A DNA stretch of 25,343 bases from Bacteroidales bacterium UBA3824 (GCA_002393195.1 DGIK01000107.1:1-25343), one strand, 5' to 3'; numbered from the stretch's first letter, positions 1 through 7,156 are shown. The notes: a model not told the origin generated them from the sequence alone. Translations and numbers: made by a program.

Positions 1-1366
1 TTACCGTGACATTTACAGGGTCATTATCGGTTACAGGGTCATTTACCGTGACATTTACAGGGTCATTTGTCGCTTGTTTATCGCTCGTTTCCTCCTCGTC
101 AGGGTAAAATTCCGCCATTGCTTCTACGTCGGGTTCTTTGCCCAAGGTTGGAAGTTTCAGGAATGTGCGGTCGTATTCTTCCTTTACAAAAATTTCGGGG
201 TCGGTGTGATAAACCTTTTTCCAAACATAGACAATGCCGTTGAGACCGCTGCCCGCACGCTCGCCAAAACGAATGAAGGAAAACATTTTCAGCAATGTAG
301 CGTTTCTTGGGTCGGAAACGCCGCCCGACAATGCCTCGCTTTTTGAAATCCTCATTCCGCCTGGATTGGCAAACACAAAACCGTCTTTGTTTTTGCTGAC
401 AACAATTCCCTGACGTCCGTAATAATCGGCGTGAACGAGGCAATTGGTAACAGCCTCTCGCAGAAGTCGATGCAGCGGTGTGTCGTCGATACGCTGAAAG
501 CCTTTTACAACGAACGGAATTTTCAGGTCTGACTGCAATTTGGTAAGGATTTTCATTGCAAAATCAAACACATTGCCGCTCCAATCGCCCGACGACGACA
601 CTATGCGGTCTTTCCATTTTGCAACACCAACAACATTCCTGTCTTCCTGATAATCAAGAAAATACTGCGGGAATCGCCGTGTAATTTCGTACTCGTAGCC
701 AAACATCAAGAGTCCCGCCTCGGTGGGATGATATTGACCGTCTTTACCTGCACCGATGGCACGAATGCGCCGCAAGAAAATCTCATCGTCAAGAGTGTTC
801 CAAAGATGGCTCGGATTGGTAAGTTTAAACATCTGACGATAGCCCCTGACGGTTTCCATATTCAAAGCCGTCAGGTCAATATCCTCCACTGCCACAGCAT
901 CGAGCGGCGAAATGCTTGAATCTCTCAACATTGCGCCCACTTCCTCGGTGGTGCAAAGGTGGTCGCCCGTGCCAAAACGTTTGTAAGTGCCGTTGCGAGG
1001 GTCAGTGCCTTTATAAACAGGTCTGACGGTGCGTTCTGCCCTTGGAATTTCAACTACAAGTATTTGTTTGCCGTCGGCTTCAAGAATATAAACGCCCTTC
1101 TCCAATACGATGTTATGGCTGATTTTCTGACGGTTGTTGACAAGTTTCCAAAAAGTTTCTTTCATTTTTTGGGCATCCTTCAAACCGTCTTTGATACAAA
1201 GATTGCCATTGACGTCTTCTTCAACGCCAAGCACAATCGTGCCGCCGTCGCTATTTGCAAACGCCGAATAACTCTCCCAAAACGAATCAGGAAAGCCTCC
1301 CTTCGCACTTTTGCCTTCCAAGTACGAGGATTCAGGGGTGGATAATATGGAGGAGAGGTGGTGCAT
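1..1366 (-). CDS. Schlafen-like AlbA_2 / HATPase_c_4 protein (RecG-like putative transcriptional regulator), 3' end cut by window edge
   Basis: The frame is open from the ATG at 1366 to the window edge (455 codons), so the C-terminus is missing. The N-terminus holds an AlbA_2 (Schlafen-type) nucleic-acid-binding domain: ESSYLEGKSAKGG near residue 12, then YSAFANSDGGTIVLGV. About 290 residues in, LREAVTNCLVHADYYG and later FANPGGMRISKSEAL and IRFGERAGSGL match the HATPase_c_4 domain that follows AlbA_2 in 'putative DNA-binding / RecG-like' proteins. The visible end is a repeat of NDPVNVTV-type units; in relatives such a linker precedes a winged helix, which would lie outside the window. The gene begins 44 nt after the stop of the retron effector on the same strand, so co-transcription is plausible. 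Family assignment is confident. Its role, regulator or defence protein, is inference. Confidence 0.88.
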   Translation of the reverse strand, partial: MHHLSSILSTPESSYLEGKSAKGGFPDSFWESYSAFANSDGGTIVLGVEEDVNGNLCIKDGLKDAQKMKETFWKLVNNRQKISHNIVLEKGVYILEADGKQILVVEIPRAERTVRPVYKGTDPRNGTYKRFGTGDHLCTTEEVGAMLRDSSISPLDAVAVEDIDLTALNMETVRGYRQMFKLTNPSHLWNTLDDEIFLRRIRAIGAGKDGQYHPTEAGLLMFGYEYEITRRFPQYFLDYQEDRNVVGVAKWKDRIVSSSGDWSGNVFDFAMKILTKLQSDLKIPFVVKGFQRIDDTPLHRLLREAVTNCLVHADYYGRQGIVVSKNKDGFVFANPGGMRISKSEALSGGVSDPRNATLLKMFSFIRFGERAGSGLNGIVYVWKKVYHTDPEIFVKEEYDRTFLKLPTLGKEPDVEAMAEFYPDEEETSDKQATNDPVNVTVNDPVTDNDPVNVTV

Positions 1367-1410
1367 TGTTTGTTAATTTATCATTTCACACATAAAAATA
1401 ACACTATAAA

Positions 1411-2319
1411 TCATTTAAAAGATTTTTTATATTTTGAAACATCCATAGAACCCAAAATCTTGGGACCTGTGGCAACCGGCTCAACTTTTTTCTCCTGTAA
1501 AGTATTGGCATAGTTAAAAATATTGGTTTCCATATTCTCAAAACCATTATTCACATATTCTATGTATTGTGCTAAAAGTCCCAAAAATTTGTGATAGTAA
1601 AATGATTTTGCGTTTAGCACTCTATTAATAACTTTTTTTTCAAAATCAGTAGGAACATTACCTCGATGATTCAAATTACGACACTGATAAATATCATTAA
1701 TTGAATCTGTTATCTCTACAAACGTTTCAAATGAATTGACAAGCATCGCCTTGAAACCTAAAAAGTAAACTACAACTCTGATTTTGTCCATAGCACATAA
1801 ATTAGGAAGAGAAGTTTTGCTTCTCTCAAATGCTTTTCCCTTTCCAAAAATCAAATCTGCAATAGAATAATTGCTATCTTTTCTATCGGATATAGTAGGA
1901 TCCACATTATTTAATTCAAACTTATTTTTAATAAAAGCCGGATATGCCCACATCTTCTCAGTAATAATCAACAATTTGTGATTATTACAAACGGTATTAG
2001 TGATAGCCTCTATTTGTTGATACACGGCAAGACAAAAATCCCCAAAATTATCCTTACGACGAAAATCTTCCATACGAACATAATCACTAATCAATAAAGG
2101 AGTTAACGAATTTAATATGAAATTTTTGTAAAAATCCTCCGCTTGTTTCTTTATAATCTTTTGAATACAATACTCGTAAATGTCATCTAATCGTTTATCA
2201 TCATTTAGGATAGCATTCGCCTTACCGCCAAACAACGCCCTCATTTCCGATTCAAATTCGGGGTTTTGTGCGGCTAAAAGTTGTATCTTCTGTATCGTTG
2301 CTTTTAGTTTTTCGTCCAT
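1411..2319 (-). CDS. Retron accessory (putative effector) protein, helical, possible HEPN-like
   Basis: I chose the ATG at 2319 (MDEKLKATIQ, 302 aa) because AGAAG sits just upstream and it starts 4 nt after the reverse transcriptase stop, a typical coupled arrangement. An upstream ATG at 2352 would add 11 residues and overlap the RT gene. I do not recognise the family by sequence. It appears almost entirely helical, with no signal peptide or membrane segment. Residues 211-220 read YQCRNLNHRG; the RN...H core at 214-218 resembles the RNxxxH catalytic signature of HEPN ribonucleases, though it is one residue shorter than the usual Rx4-6H. The segment FGDFCLAVYQQIEAITN (92-108) could be another HEPN-type helix. 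Genes directly after retron RTs usually encode the toxic effector held in check by RT-msDNA, so that is the likely job here. The HEPN call is tentative. Confidence 0.72.
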   Translation of the reverse strand: MDEKLKATIQKIQLLAAQNPEFESEMRALFGGKANAILNDDKRLDDIYEYCIQKIIKKQAEDFYKNFILNSLTPLLISDYVRMEDFRRKDNFGDFCLAVYQQIEAITNTVCNNHKLLIITEKMWAYPAFIKNKFELNNVDPTISDRKDSNYSIADLIFGKGKAFERSKTSLPNLCAMDKIRVVVYFLGFKAMLVNSFETFVEITDSINDIYQCRNLNHRGNVPTDFEKKVINRVLNAKSFYYHKFLGLLAQYIEYVNNGFENMETNIFNYANTLQEKKVEPVATGPKILGSMDVSKYKKSFK

Positions 2320-2323
2320 CTTC

Positions 2324-3748
2324 TTATATGTTAAGTAATGAATCCAAATCATTGTTCAGTTCATCCAAATCAACAGGTTTGGGCGTTGGAACTGTAACTT
2401 TTGTTTTTTTGTGCAACAGCCAAAATCTTTTGCCCTTGGCATCTTGGCAAAGTGAAATTGCAAAATTATCCTTCGCTTTTTCCTCTTCCTCCGTTATGTC
2501 TAAATTTACAGACACCAATTTTTTGTTGCCATCCAAGTTGAAATATGCGTAGCGCTTGTGCTTTTTCTCGCTGTATGTTATAACTACCTCTCCATTTTTA
2601 TTCTCAAAATCTGACAATGGCAATGTTTCAATGTACGTAACATTGCTAAATGCATTGGTTTTGAGAATGCCCAAGGCATCATTTTTCAATCTGTCAAATT
2701 TTTCCCTTAGCCGTTGATAAACGCTGTCGCCCTCTCCTTTGACCATTTTGAGATACAGTAATTTACCTTCCAACACGTTAATCATATCAGGATTGCCCTT
2801 TTTAACGTGTCCTTTGTCGGCTTTGTATTTCGGCAAAAAACTTGATTGTGCGGCTATAAATCCATATTTGCCCCAAATGTACAAAATATTTCTAATATTC
2901 CGTACATAATTTTGCGTTACATTTAATTTTTTGCTGACAATAATTCCCGTAACTTCTTGACGCATTCGATTTGTTTGCAATCGTGTTTTCTTTTCATTGA
3001 TTGTAAAACCTTGGTCTGCAATTATCCGATTAAGTTCTGTCAAAAATTCGCCTCCTTTTGAGTATACGTTGTGCATTGACGAAAACGTAATATCATCGGC
3101 ATAGCGCGAATATCGCAAGCCAAAGCGCTTTGCAACTCCTGCCAACCGTCTGTCCAACTTATCGCAAATCATATTCGTGATAATTGGCGAAGTCGGTGCA
3201 CCTTGTGGTAATACATAGCGAACTATTTCTTTGCCACTTTCATCTTTGAACGTTTCTTTCATACAGCAAAGTCCCGAAACTACCAAAGCAATTTTGGCAG
3301 GAAACTCAAATGGGGCCAATTGAAGCCTGTTGCATATTCTCGACTGCGTTATGGAAGGGAAAAAATCTTTCAAGTCAATATTGAAAACATAGTTTTGATT
3401 TTTGTGGATGTCTGCATTTGTTACAACAGAACGACCTTCGGTAAAGCCCATTGCATAATCAGACGGCGTATAAAGAGCCTTAAATATTTCGTTCAGACAT
3501 TGCAAAAGCGTTTTGAAGTTTTTGTTCTGCGGTGCTGTTATCAAACGCATTCCACCCGCTTTCTTCTTAATTTCAAATTGTTTGTAACGGTTCTTTGTGT
3601 GATTTGGATTGCTATAAAAGGTGATTTGACGAAGAGTGAATGGATGATATAAATCGCCCATGCCATTTTCTTCCAATAGTGCTTTCTTGACCTTGTTGAG
3701 TAGTGTCAATAAGTCGCCGTGATAATTCTTTATAATCTCTCTATCCAT
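2324..3748 (-). CDS. Retron-type reverse transcriptase
   Basis: This 474-residue protein would reverse-transcribe the msd part of the adjacent ncRNA into msDNA for phage defence. Visible RT motifs: the retron-specific region X motif NADIH (111-115), FNIDLKDFFPSI (122-133), VLPQGAPTSPIITN (179-192), the catalytic YADD (216-219), and the retron-specific region Y motif VTG (266-268) in QEVTGIIVSKKLNV. NAxxH and VTG together separate retron RTs from group II intron and DGR enzymes. Residues about 370-474 form an extension beyond the usual RT/thumb core, rich in charged residues and ending in an acidic tail. GAGGAGA lies just before the ATG. The ncRNA ends 39 nt upstream, and the effector candidate starts 4 nt downstream. 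The gene is A+T-rich compared with the chromosomal genes to the right. I cannot assign a retron type. Confidence 0.95.
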   Translation of the reverse strand: MDREIIKNYHGDLLTLLNKVKKALLEENGMGDLYHPFTLRQITFYSNPNHTKNRYKQFEIKKKAGGMRLITAPQNKNFKTLLQCLNEIFKALYTPSDYAMGFTEGRSVVTNADIHKNQNYVFNIDLKDFFPSITQSRICNRLQLAPFEFPAKIALVVSGLCCMKETFKDESGKEIVRYVLPQGAPTSPIITNMICDKLDRRLAGVAKRFGLRYSRYADDITFSSMHNVYSKGGEFLTELNRIIADQGFTINEKKTRLQTNRMRQEVTGIIVSKKLNVTQNYVRNIRNILYIWGKYGFIAAQSSFLPKYKADKGHVKKGNPDMINVLEGKLLYLKMVKGEGDSVYQRLREKFDRLKNDALGILKTNAFSNVTYIETLPLSDFENKNGEVVITYSEKKHKRYAYFNLDGNKKLVSVNLDITEEEEKAKDNFAISLCQDAKGKRFWLLHKKTKVTVPTPKPVDLDELNNDLDSLLNI

Positions 3749-3787
3749 TCTCCTCTTTAAGTTGTTATATAATCAAAAACGTCAAAA

Positions 3788-3997
3788 AAAGTCAGAAAAC
3801 GAAACTACTTTTCCTTAATAATATATAGACGTACAGATATAAATATCAATACATATATAAATATAATAACAGATACGAATGCATACCCGATTACCGAATA
3901 ACATTGTTATCCCTTTACTTCCTTTCGGAAGCGGAAGGACATCTTGCGAATACGCAGGACGAAATCAAAATATCGTTTCAGTTTGTTTTCTGACTTT
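3788..3997 (-). ncRNA. Putative retron msr-msd RNA with a1/a2 inverted repeats
   Basis: The ends of this 210-nt segment are complementary. On the minus strand the 5' end reads AAAGTCAGAAAAC-AAACT (3997-3980) and the 3' end reads AGTTT-c-GTTTTCTGACTTT (3806-3788). This gives 13 perfect pairs, one bulged base (3801) and 5 more pairs, the expected a1/a2 layout of retron ncRNAs placed just upstream of the RT. The 5' half holds three compact hairpins suited to msr: TGCG/CGCA (3945-3956), CTTCC-GAAA-GGAAG (3918-3931, extended by CCTT/AAGG) and ATAAC/GTTAT (3898-3910). The part at 3807-3897 is A+T-rich, can fold in several ways and presumably holds msd. I could not identify the priming guanosine or the msd boundaries. 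Confidence 0.82.
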
Positions 3998-4020
3998 CAA
4001 AGATCGTTTGTTTTCGTTTG

Positions 4021-4028
4021 CAAATTTA
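4021..4028 (-). promoter_or_regulatory. Candidate -7 promoter box of the retron transcript
   Basis: On the minus strand this reads TAAATTTG, an exact match to the Bacteroidetes TAnnTTTG -7 box. It lies about 24 nt upstream of the a1 repeat, a good position for starting the ncRNA. A very similar surrounding sequence (GTTTGnAAATTTACAAAA) recurs near 4872 and, less well, near 5047. Confidence 0.5.
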
Positions 4029-4084
4029 CAAAAGTTTTGCTGAACTGCGAACAAATCCGCCAAACTTTTTTTCTTTTCACGCTG

Positions 4085-4118
4085 CAAAGATAAATAACCT
4101 CTGCGAACTCTATGTTCG
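4085..4118 (-). promoter_or_regulatory. Palindromic operator plus -7 box upstream of the retron
   Basis: On the minus strand the 15-nt element CGAAC-ATAGA-GTTCG (4118-4104, inverted repeat of 5 bp arms) is followed after 11 nt by TATCTTTG (4092-4085), a match to TAnnTTTG. The same 15-mer with the same 11-nt gap to a TAnnTTTG box occurs at 5677-5710. The palindrome sits where the upstream promoter element would be, so a repressor or activator bound there could control transcription. No protein can be named from the sequence. Confidence 0.5.
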
Positions 4119-4148
4119 TCGTGGCAATTTTTGTTCAAAATATTTTAT

Positions 4149-4853
4149 TCAAATCCTGCCTACTATCGGCGGGTGTCCTTCAAGGTGATGACCTAATGGT
4201 GTTACAACAGATGGATTATCGAAACTTGCTTCATACTGCACACCATCTTTTACAAGAATAATGGTATCGTAAGGTTTGTTTGCGAAATTCCATATTTTGT
4301 CATATATCAAAGGTTGCACTTCTTCTCCGTCTGTATTTATAAGTCCCCATTTCTTCTTGCACGTAACTCGTGCAAGTCCTCTGTCGAAAAATTCCAACCG
4401 TTGGTATTTCCCAAGCGGAACAATCTCTTTGCCTTCAATATCAAACATAGCATAACCATCAGTTGTATAATTTGTATAATCTCTGATAATTATGTACTTT
4501 TTGTCATCTGATACGCAAACCCAATCATACATTTGAGCCAATAACAACTCTCCGCTTGCATTTATGATATGATAGCGAACTCTCATTTTTTGGGAGGATT
4601 TTGTGTAAACAAATTTTCCAACCCTTATAAAGTCGTCAGGGTGATAGCAATCGTCTAAAATTACATCATATTCGGCAGGTAATATTACTTCTCCGTTTTT
4701 GTCAAGCAACCCCATTTTCTCTGAGTCACCAAATCCTTTCTTTTCGTCAATAAACGGAATTAGTAACCTGTTGTCTGTTTCAGGCTTGTACATTTTGGCA
4801 TTAATGACTATTTTAATGCCTTCGTTTTGATGGTTTTCCCAATTTGTGTTCAT
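4149..4853 (-). CDS. WG-repeat-containing protein (first of two paralogues)
   Basis: The protein has 234 residues from the ATG at 4853 (MNTNWENHQNEG). A longer frame from 4928 exists, but its extra N-terminus looks like translated leader. It carries WG-type beta repeats: KMGLLDKNGEVILPAEYD, GYAMFDIEGKEIVPLGKY and KKWGLINTDGEEVQPLIYD. There is no signal peptide, so it is probably cytoplasmic. The C-terminal third is clearly related to the neighbouring WG protein: IWNF.NK..D.IIL.K.G..YE..FDNP.VV is shared. WG repeats act as binding scaffolds; the partner cannot be told from sequence. The position between an ATPase and a retron suggests a role in the same accessory island, but that is inference. 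The A+T-rich 5' region holds a small reading frame and a strong dyad. Confidence 0.82.
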   Translation of the reverse strand: MNTNWENHQNEGIKIVINAKMYKPETDNRLLIPFIDEKKGFGDSEKMGLLDKNGEVILPAEYDVILDDCYHPDDFIRVGKFVYTKSSQKMRVRYHIINASGELLLAQMYDWVCVSDDKKYIIIRDYTNYTTDGYAMFDIEGKEIVPLGKYQRLEFFDRGLARVTCKKKWGLINTDGEEVQPLIYDKIWNFANKPYDTIILVKDGVQYEASFDNPSVVTPLGHHLEGHPPIVGRI

Positions 4854-4931
4854 AATCGTTGTATTTATTTCGTTTGAAAATTTACAAAAAGTTTTCGCAT
4901 AAAAATCTGCGGTTGCGGTCGGGGTCATCCG

Positions 4932-4962
4932 CCAATTCTATACACAGTGTGTAGAGAATTGG
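4932..4962. promoter_or_regulatory. 31-bp near-perfect dyad in the leader of the WG gene
   Basis: The arms CCAATTCT-a-TACACA and TGTGTA-g-AGAATTGG surround a single central base at 4947, with one mismatch in 15 pairs. With no loop it could be a protein-binding operator, and in RNA it could form a hairpin. There is no U-tract, so a simple terminator is unlikely. It overlaps the stop codon of a 28-codon reading frame and lies about 80 bp before the WG start at 4853. Confidence 0.55.
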
Positions 4963-5024
4963 TCTGAGGTTATCTGCGCAACGTCCCAATCTACGGGGAC
5001 AAGTGGTGGTGTTTCGGTGTTCAT
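4938..5024 (-). CDS. Possible 28-residue leader peptide
   Basis: After a good -7 box at 5050-5057 the first ATG (5024) opens a 28-codon frame beginning MNTETPPLVPVDWDV and ending ...FSTHCV with TAG at 4938-4940, inside the dyad. GAAAAG a few bases upstream is a weak ribosome-binding site. I recognise no similarity. It could be a regulatory leader peptide for the downstream WG gene, or chance coding. Confidence 0.3.
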   Translation of the reverse strand: MNTETPPLVPVDWDVAQITSDQFSTHCV

Positions 5025-5049
5025 TGCTTTTCAAATTGTTGTTTGACTG

Positions 5050-5057
5050 CAAATTTA
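5050..5057 (-). promoter_or_regulatory. Candidate -7 box for the leader/WG transcript
   Basis: On the minus strand this reads TAAATTTG, matching TAnnTTTG. It lies 41 nt after the stop of the upstream WG gene and 26 nt before the leader ATG at 5024, so the first WG gene may have its own promoter and a leader of roughly 190 nt. Confidence 0.45.
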
Positions 5058-5097
5058 CAAAAAAAATGCAAATCTATCTTCGTCAGAACAATTTTTT

Positions 5098-5646
5098 TTA
5101 AAATCCAAGTCCGTCGTAATCAACATCTCCGTCAGGATAGTCGCCGTACATTCCGTCTGTCAACGCATACCAAGTGTCCTCCGCATAGTTCGTGTTTTCA
5201 TCTTCATAGTCGTCAGAATAATCTATTTTGTGCCTACGATGATATGGCAATACAACGGTCGGGTTGTCAAAGTACACTTCGTACTTCATTCCATTTTTTT
5301 CAAGAATAATTGAATCAAAATCCTTGTTGTAAAAGTTCCACACAGAATCGTATGTAGGTGGTACGACTTCTTCTCCTTTATCATTAATAATGCCCCATCG
5401 TTTCCGATAATGATAAACTACTCCATCATTACCATCAATACGTATTCCATTATTATAATTGAAGTCATCAAGGGTAATTGTATTATCTTTTTTTACTTCC
5501 TCCCAAATGTAAACACGTGCCAACCCTTTCCAAAATTTTGAAATCCATTCATATTTTCCAAGTGCTACAATTGCATTGCCGCCCAAATCATATACACCAT
5601 ACTGCCCGTTTTTGGACTCTACTTTTACGTTGTCTGTTGTTGTCAT
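5098..5646 (-). CDS. WG-repeat-containing protein with acidic C-terminal tail (second paralogue)
   Basis: The protein has 182 residues. The ATG at 5646 (MTTTDNVKVESK) is preceded by a strong AAAGGAGG, so the longer frame from 5679 is unlikely. It contains WG-type repeats (NGQYGVYDLGGNAIVALGKY; KRWGIINDKGEEVVPPTYD) and a segment homologous to the C-terminus of the other WG protein (VWNFYNKDFDSIILEKNG). Residues about 148-182 form an Asp/Tyr-rich tail with TDGMYGDYPDGD and ending DYDGLGF. I recall tails of this TDG.YGD.P type on other Bacteroidetes proteins but cannot verify that here. It has no signal peptide or membrane segment. Upstream lie a palindrome and promoter box like those before the retron. 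Function unknown; scaffold or immunity-type roles are guesses. Confidence 0.82.
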   Translation of the reverse strand: MTTTDNVKVESKNGQYGVYDLGGNAIVALGKYEWISKFWKGLARVYIWEEVKKDNTITLDDFNYNNGIRIDGNDGVVYHYRKRWGIINDKGEEVVPPTYDSVWNFYNKDFDSIILEKNGMKYEVYFDNPTVVLPYHRRHKIDYSDDYEDENTNYAEDTWYALTDGMYGDYPDGDVDYDGLGF

Positions 5647-5651
5647 AATTG

Positions 5652-5659
5652 CCTCCTTT
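5652..5659 (-). promoter_or_regulatory. Strong Shine-Dalgarno of the second WG gene
   Basis: AAAGGAGG lies five bases before the ATG at 5646. Such a full anti-16S match is unusual for Bacteroidota, where most genes here lack one, and it settles the start codon. Confidence 0.75.
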
Positions 5660-5676
5660 TTTAAAGTTTCACGCCA

Positions 5677-5710
5677 CAAAGCTACACCCCCATTACGAAC
5701 TCTATGTTCG
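5677..5710 (-). promoter_or_regulatory. Palindromic operator plus -7 box upstream of the second WG gene
   Basis: On the minus strand CGAAC-ATAGA-GTTCG (5710-5696) is followed after 11 nt by TAGCTTTG (5684-5677). The 15-mer is identical to the one at 4104-4118, the gap to the TAnnTTTG box is the same, and the adjoining 26 bp are partly conserved (CACGC..CAAAG.TA). Transcription would start near 5670, just before the AAAGGAGG site. Confidence 0.55.
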
Positions 5711-5727
5711 CGCCCCTAAAAAATCTT

Positions 5728-7137
5728 TCACAGACCCATTATTTCAGACAGGTTTATGTCGTCGCTGATGATGTCGGTATATTTGCCAGGTTTGATGCCG
5801 TTGAGGGTTATCATTGTGATACGCAGCGACTTGCGGGTTTTGGTGACGGTGCGGAATAGTTCCTTGCGCTCCTCCAAATATTCGGCGTATTGCGATGTTA
5901 TTGCGTATTGAAAACGCGAAAATTTGATTTCGCAGAGGTTTATTACATCGTCTCGGCGGTCGATTACGAGGTCTATCTGTGCGCCGCCTTCTGTGCCGTT
6001 GTATCGCCACGAACTAATTTCGGTAGCCACTCCTGATATGCCGAGCGCACGTTTGATGTAGTCGATGTGGTAGAAACATAACAACTCAAATGCGCTTGCA
6101 AACCACGTCCTGCAAACCGGGTCGTCGGGGGTGGATGTCCAATTGGAAAGTATGCCGTTCTTTACAAATTTGAGATAAAACAGCGAATAAAAATCCACGA
6201 GTTTGTAGATGGTGTCGCGCTGTTTTTTGCCAAAGGCGTGATATTCGGCGAGAAAATCGCAGTCGCAAAGATTTTTGAGCACAGCGGAGAGGCTGCCACC
6301 CTTTGAGGTTTCGAGATGTTCGGCTATCTCTTTGAGAGTCAGGCCGTCGGAAGTTTTGCTTAATATCTCTGTGATTTTGGAGTAGATGGTAGAATCGTTG
6401 AAAAGCGACCGGAACAAAAATCCATACTCCGTCCTCAGTTCGCCGCGTTTGTTGAAATAGAGCGCGTCAACATTTGCATTGAGAGTTTTTGATTTGTCCA
6501 AAAGGCTTAGATAATAAGGAGTGCCGCCCATCACCATGTAGCACTCCGCAATTTGTTTGGACGACCAATCAATATTGTGGCTGCGGAGATATTGTGCCAC
6601 CTCGCCTATATTGAAGGGCGCGAGGTACATACGCTTGGTGAGCCGGTTGTGAAGCCCGCCACGGTCGCCTATAATCTTGCTTGTCATCCAGGTAGTGGAC
6701 GAGCCGCAGACTATTAGCATAAGGTTGTTGCAATCGCTGCCCCAACTGTTCCAAAACAATTCCAATTCCTTCAAAAATCCCGACTTGCGGCTGTCTAACC
6801 ACGGAAGTTCGTCAAGGAACACCACGGCGCGTTTTTTCTTGTAGGTTTTTATAAGTGATTTTAACAACTCGAATGCCTCGCCCCAATCGTTTGGCACGGC
6901 GCAATATCCGCCCGTGTATTCGCTGTACTGACGCGCAAAGTGCGAGAGTTGCTCTTTTCGGGTGGCATTGTATGTGCCGGTCATATAAAATGCGAGCCTC
7001 TTGGCAAACACATTTTTTATGAGGTATGTTTTTCCGATTCTGCGGCGTCCATATACTGCCACAAATTCGGGTTTGCCGGAATTGAATCGCTTTTCAAGTT
7101 CCTGAGTTTCAGCGTTTCTGCCTATTAATTCATTCAT
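5728..7137 (-). CDS. AAA ATPase with C-terminal DUF234/PD-(D/E)XK-like domain
   Basis: The protein has 469 residues, starting MNELIGRNAETQELEKRF. An ATPase_2-type P-loop domain is shown by Walker A GRRRIGKT (30-37) and Walker B VVFLDELPWLD (105-115), followed by the sensor-like LMLIVCGSSTTWM. A winged-helix-like stretch follows (SDGLTLKEIAEHLETSKGG). The C-terminus has ...GAQIDLVIDRRDDVINLCEIKFS, where the Asp and the E-x-K (E403-K405) match the PD-(D/E)XK nuclease-like core seen in DUF234 proteins. This family is common and multicopy in Bacteroidales and archaea; its biological role is poorly understood, possibly defence or mobile-element related. It is divergent from the SNF2 gene and preceded by four repeated TTGGCACTA-type sites that may be its operators. 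Length is normal for the family. Confidence 0.92.
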   Translation of the reverse strand: MNELIGRNAETQELEKRFNSGKPEFVAVYGRRRIGKTYLIKNVFAKRLAFYMTGTYNATRKEQLSHFARQYSEYTGGYCAVPNDWGEAFELLKSLIKTYKKKRAVVFLDELPWLDSRKSGFLKELELFWNSWGSDCNNLMLIVCGSSTTWMTSKIIGDRGGLHNRLTKRMYLAPFNIGEVAQYLRSHNIDWSSKQIAECYMVMGGTPYYLSLLDKSKTLNANVDALYFNKRGELRTEYGFLFRSLFNDSTIYSKITEILSKTSDGLTLKEIAEHLETSKGGSLSAVLKNLCDCDFLAEYHAFGKKQRDTIYKLVDFYSLFYLKFVKNGILSNWTSTPDDPVCRTWFASAFELLCFYHIDYIKRALGISGVATEISSWRYNGTEGGAQIDLVIDRRDDVINLCEIKFSRFQYAITSQYAEYLEERKELFRTVTKTRKSLRITMITLNGIKPGKYTDIISDDINLSEIMGL

Positions 7138-7156
7138 AATGCTTGGTTTTATATCA

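Noticed and set aside
99..1345. Several reading frames on both strands over 74-1345
   Set aside because: They lie over the continuous AlbA_2/HATPase frame, show basic low-complexity sequence and no recognisable motif.
4104..5710. 15-bp identical repeats flanking the WG genes as attachment sites or a cassette boundary
   Set aside because: Each copy keeps the same spacing to a TAnnTTTG box, so shared promoter control explains them better, and no integrase is nearby.
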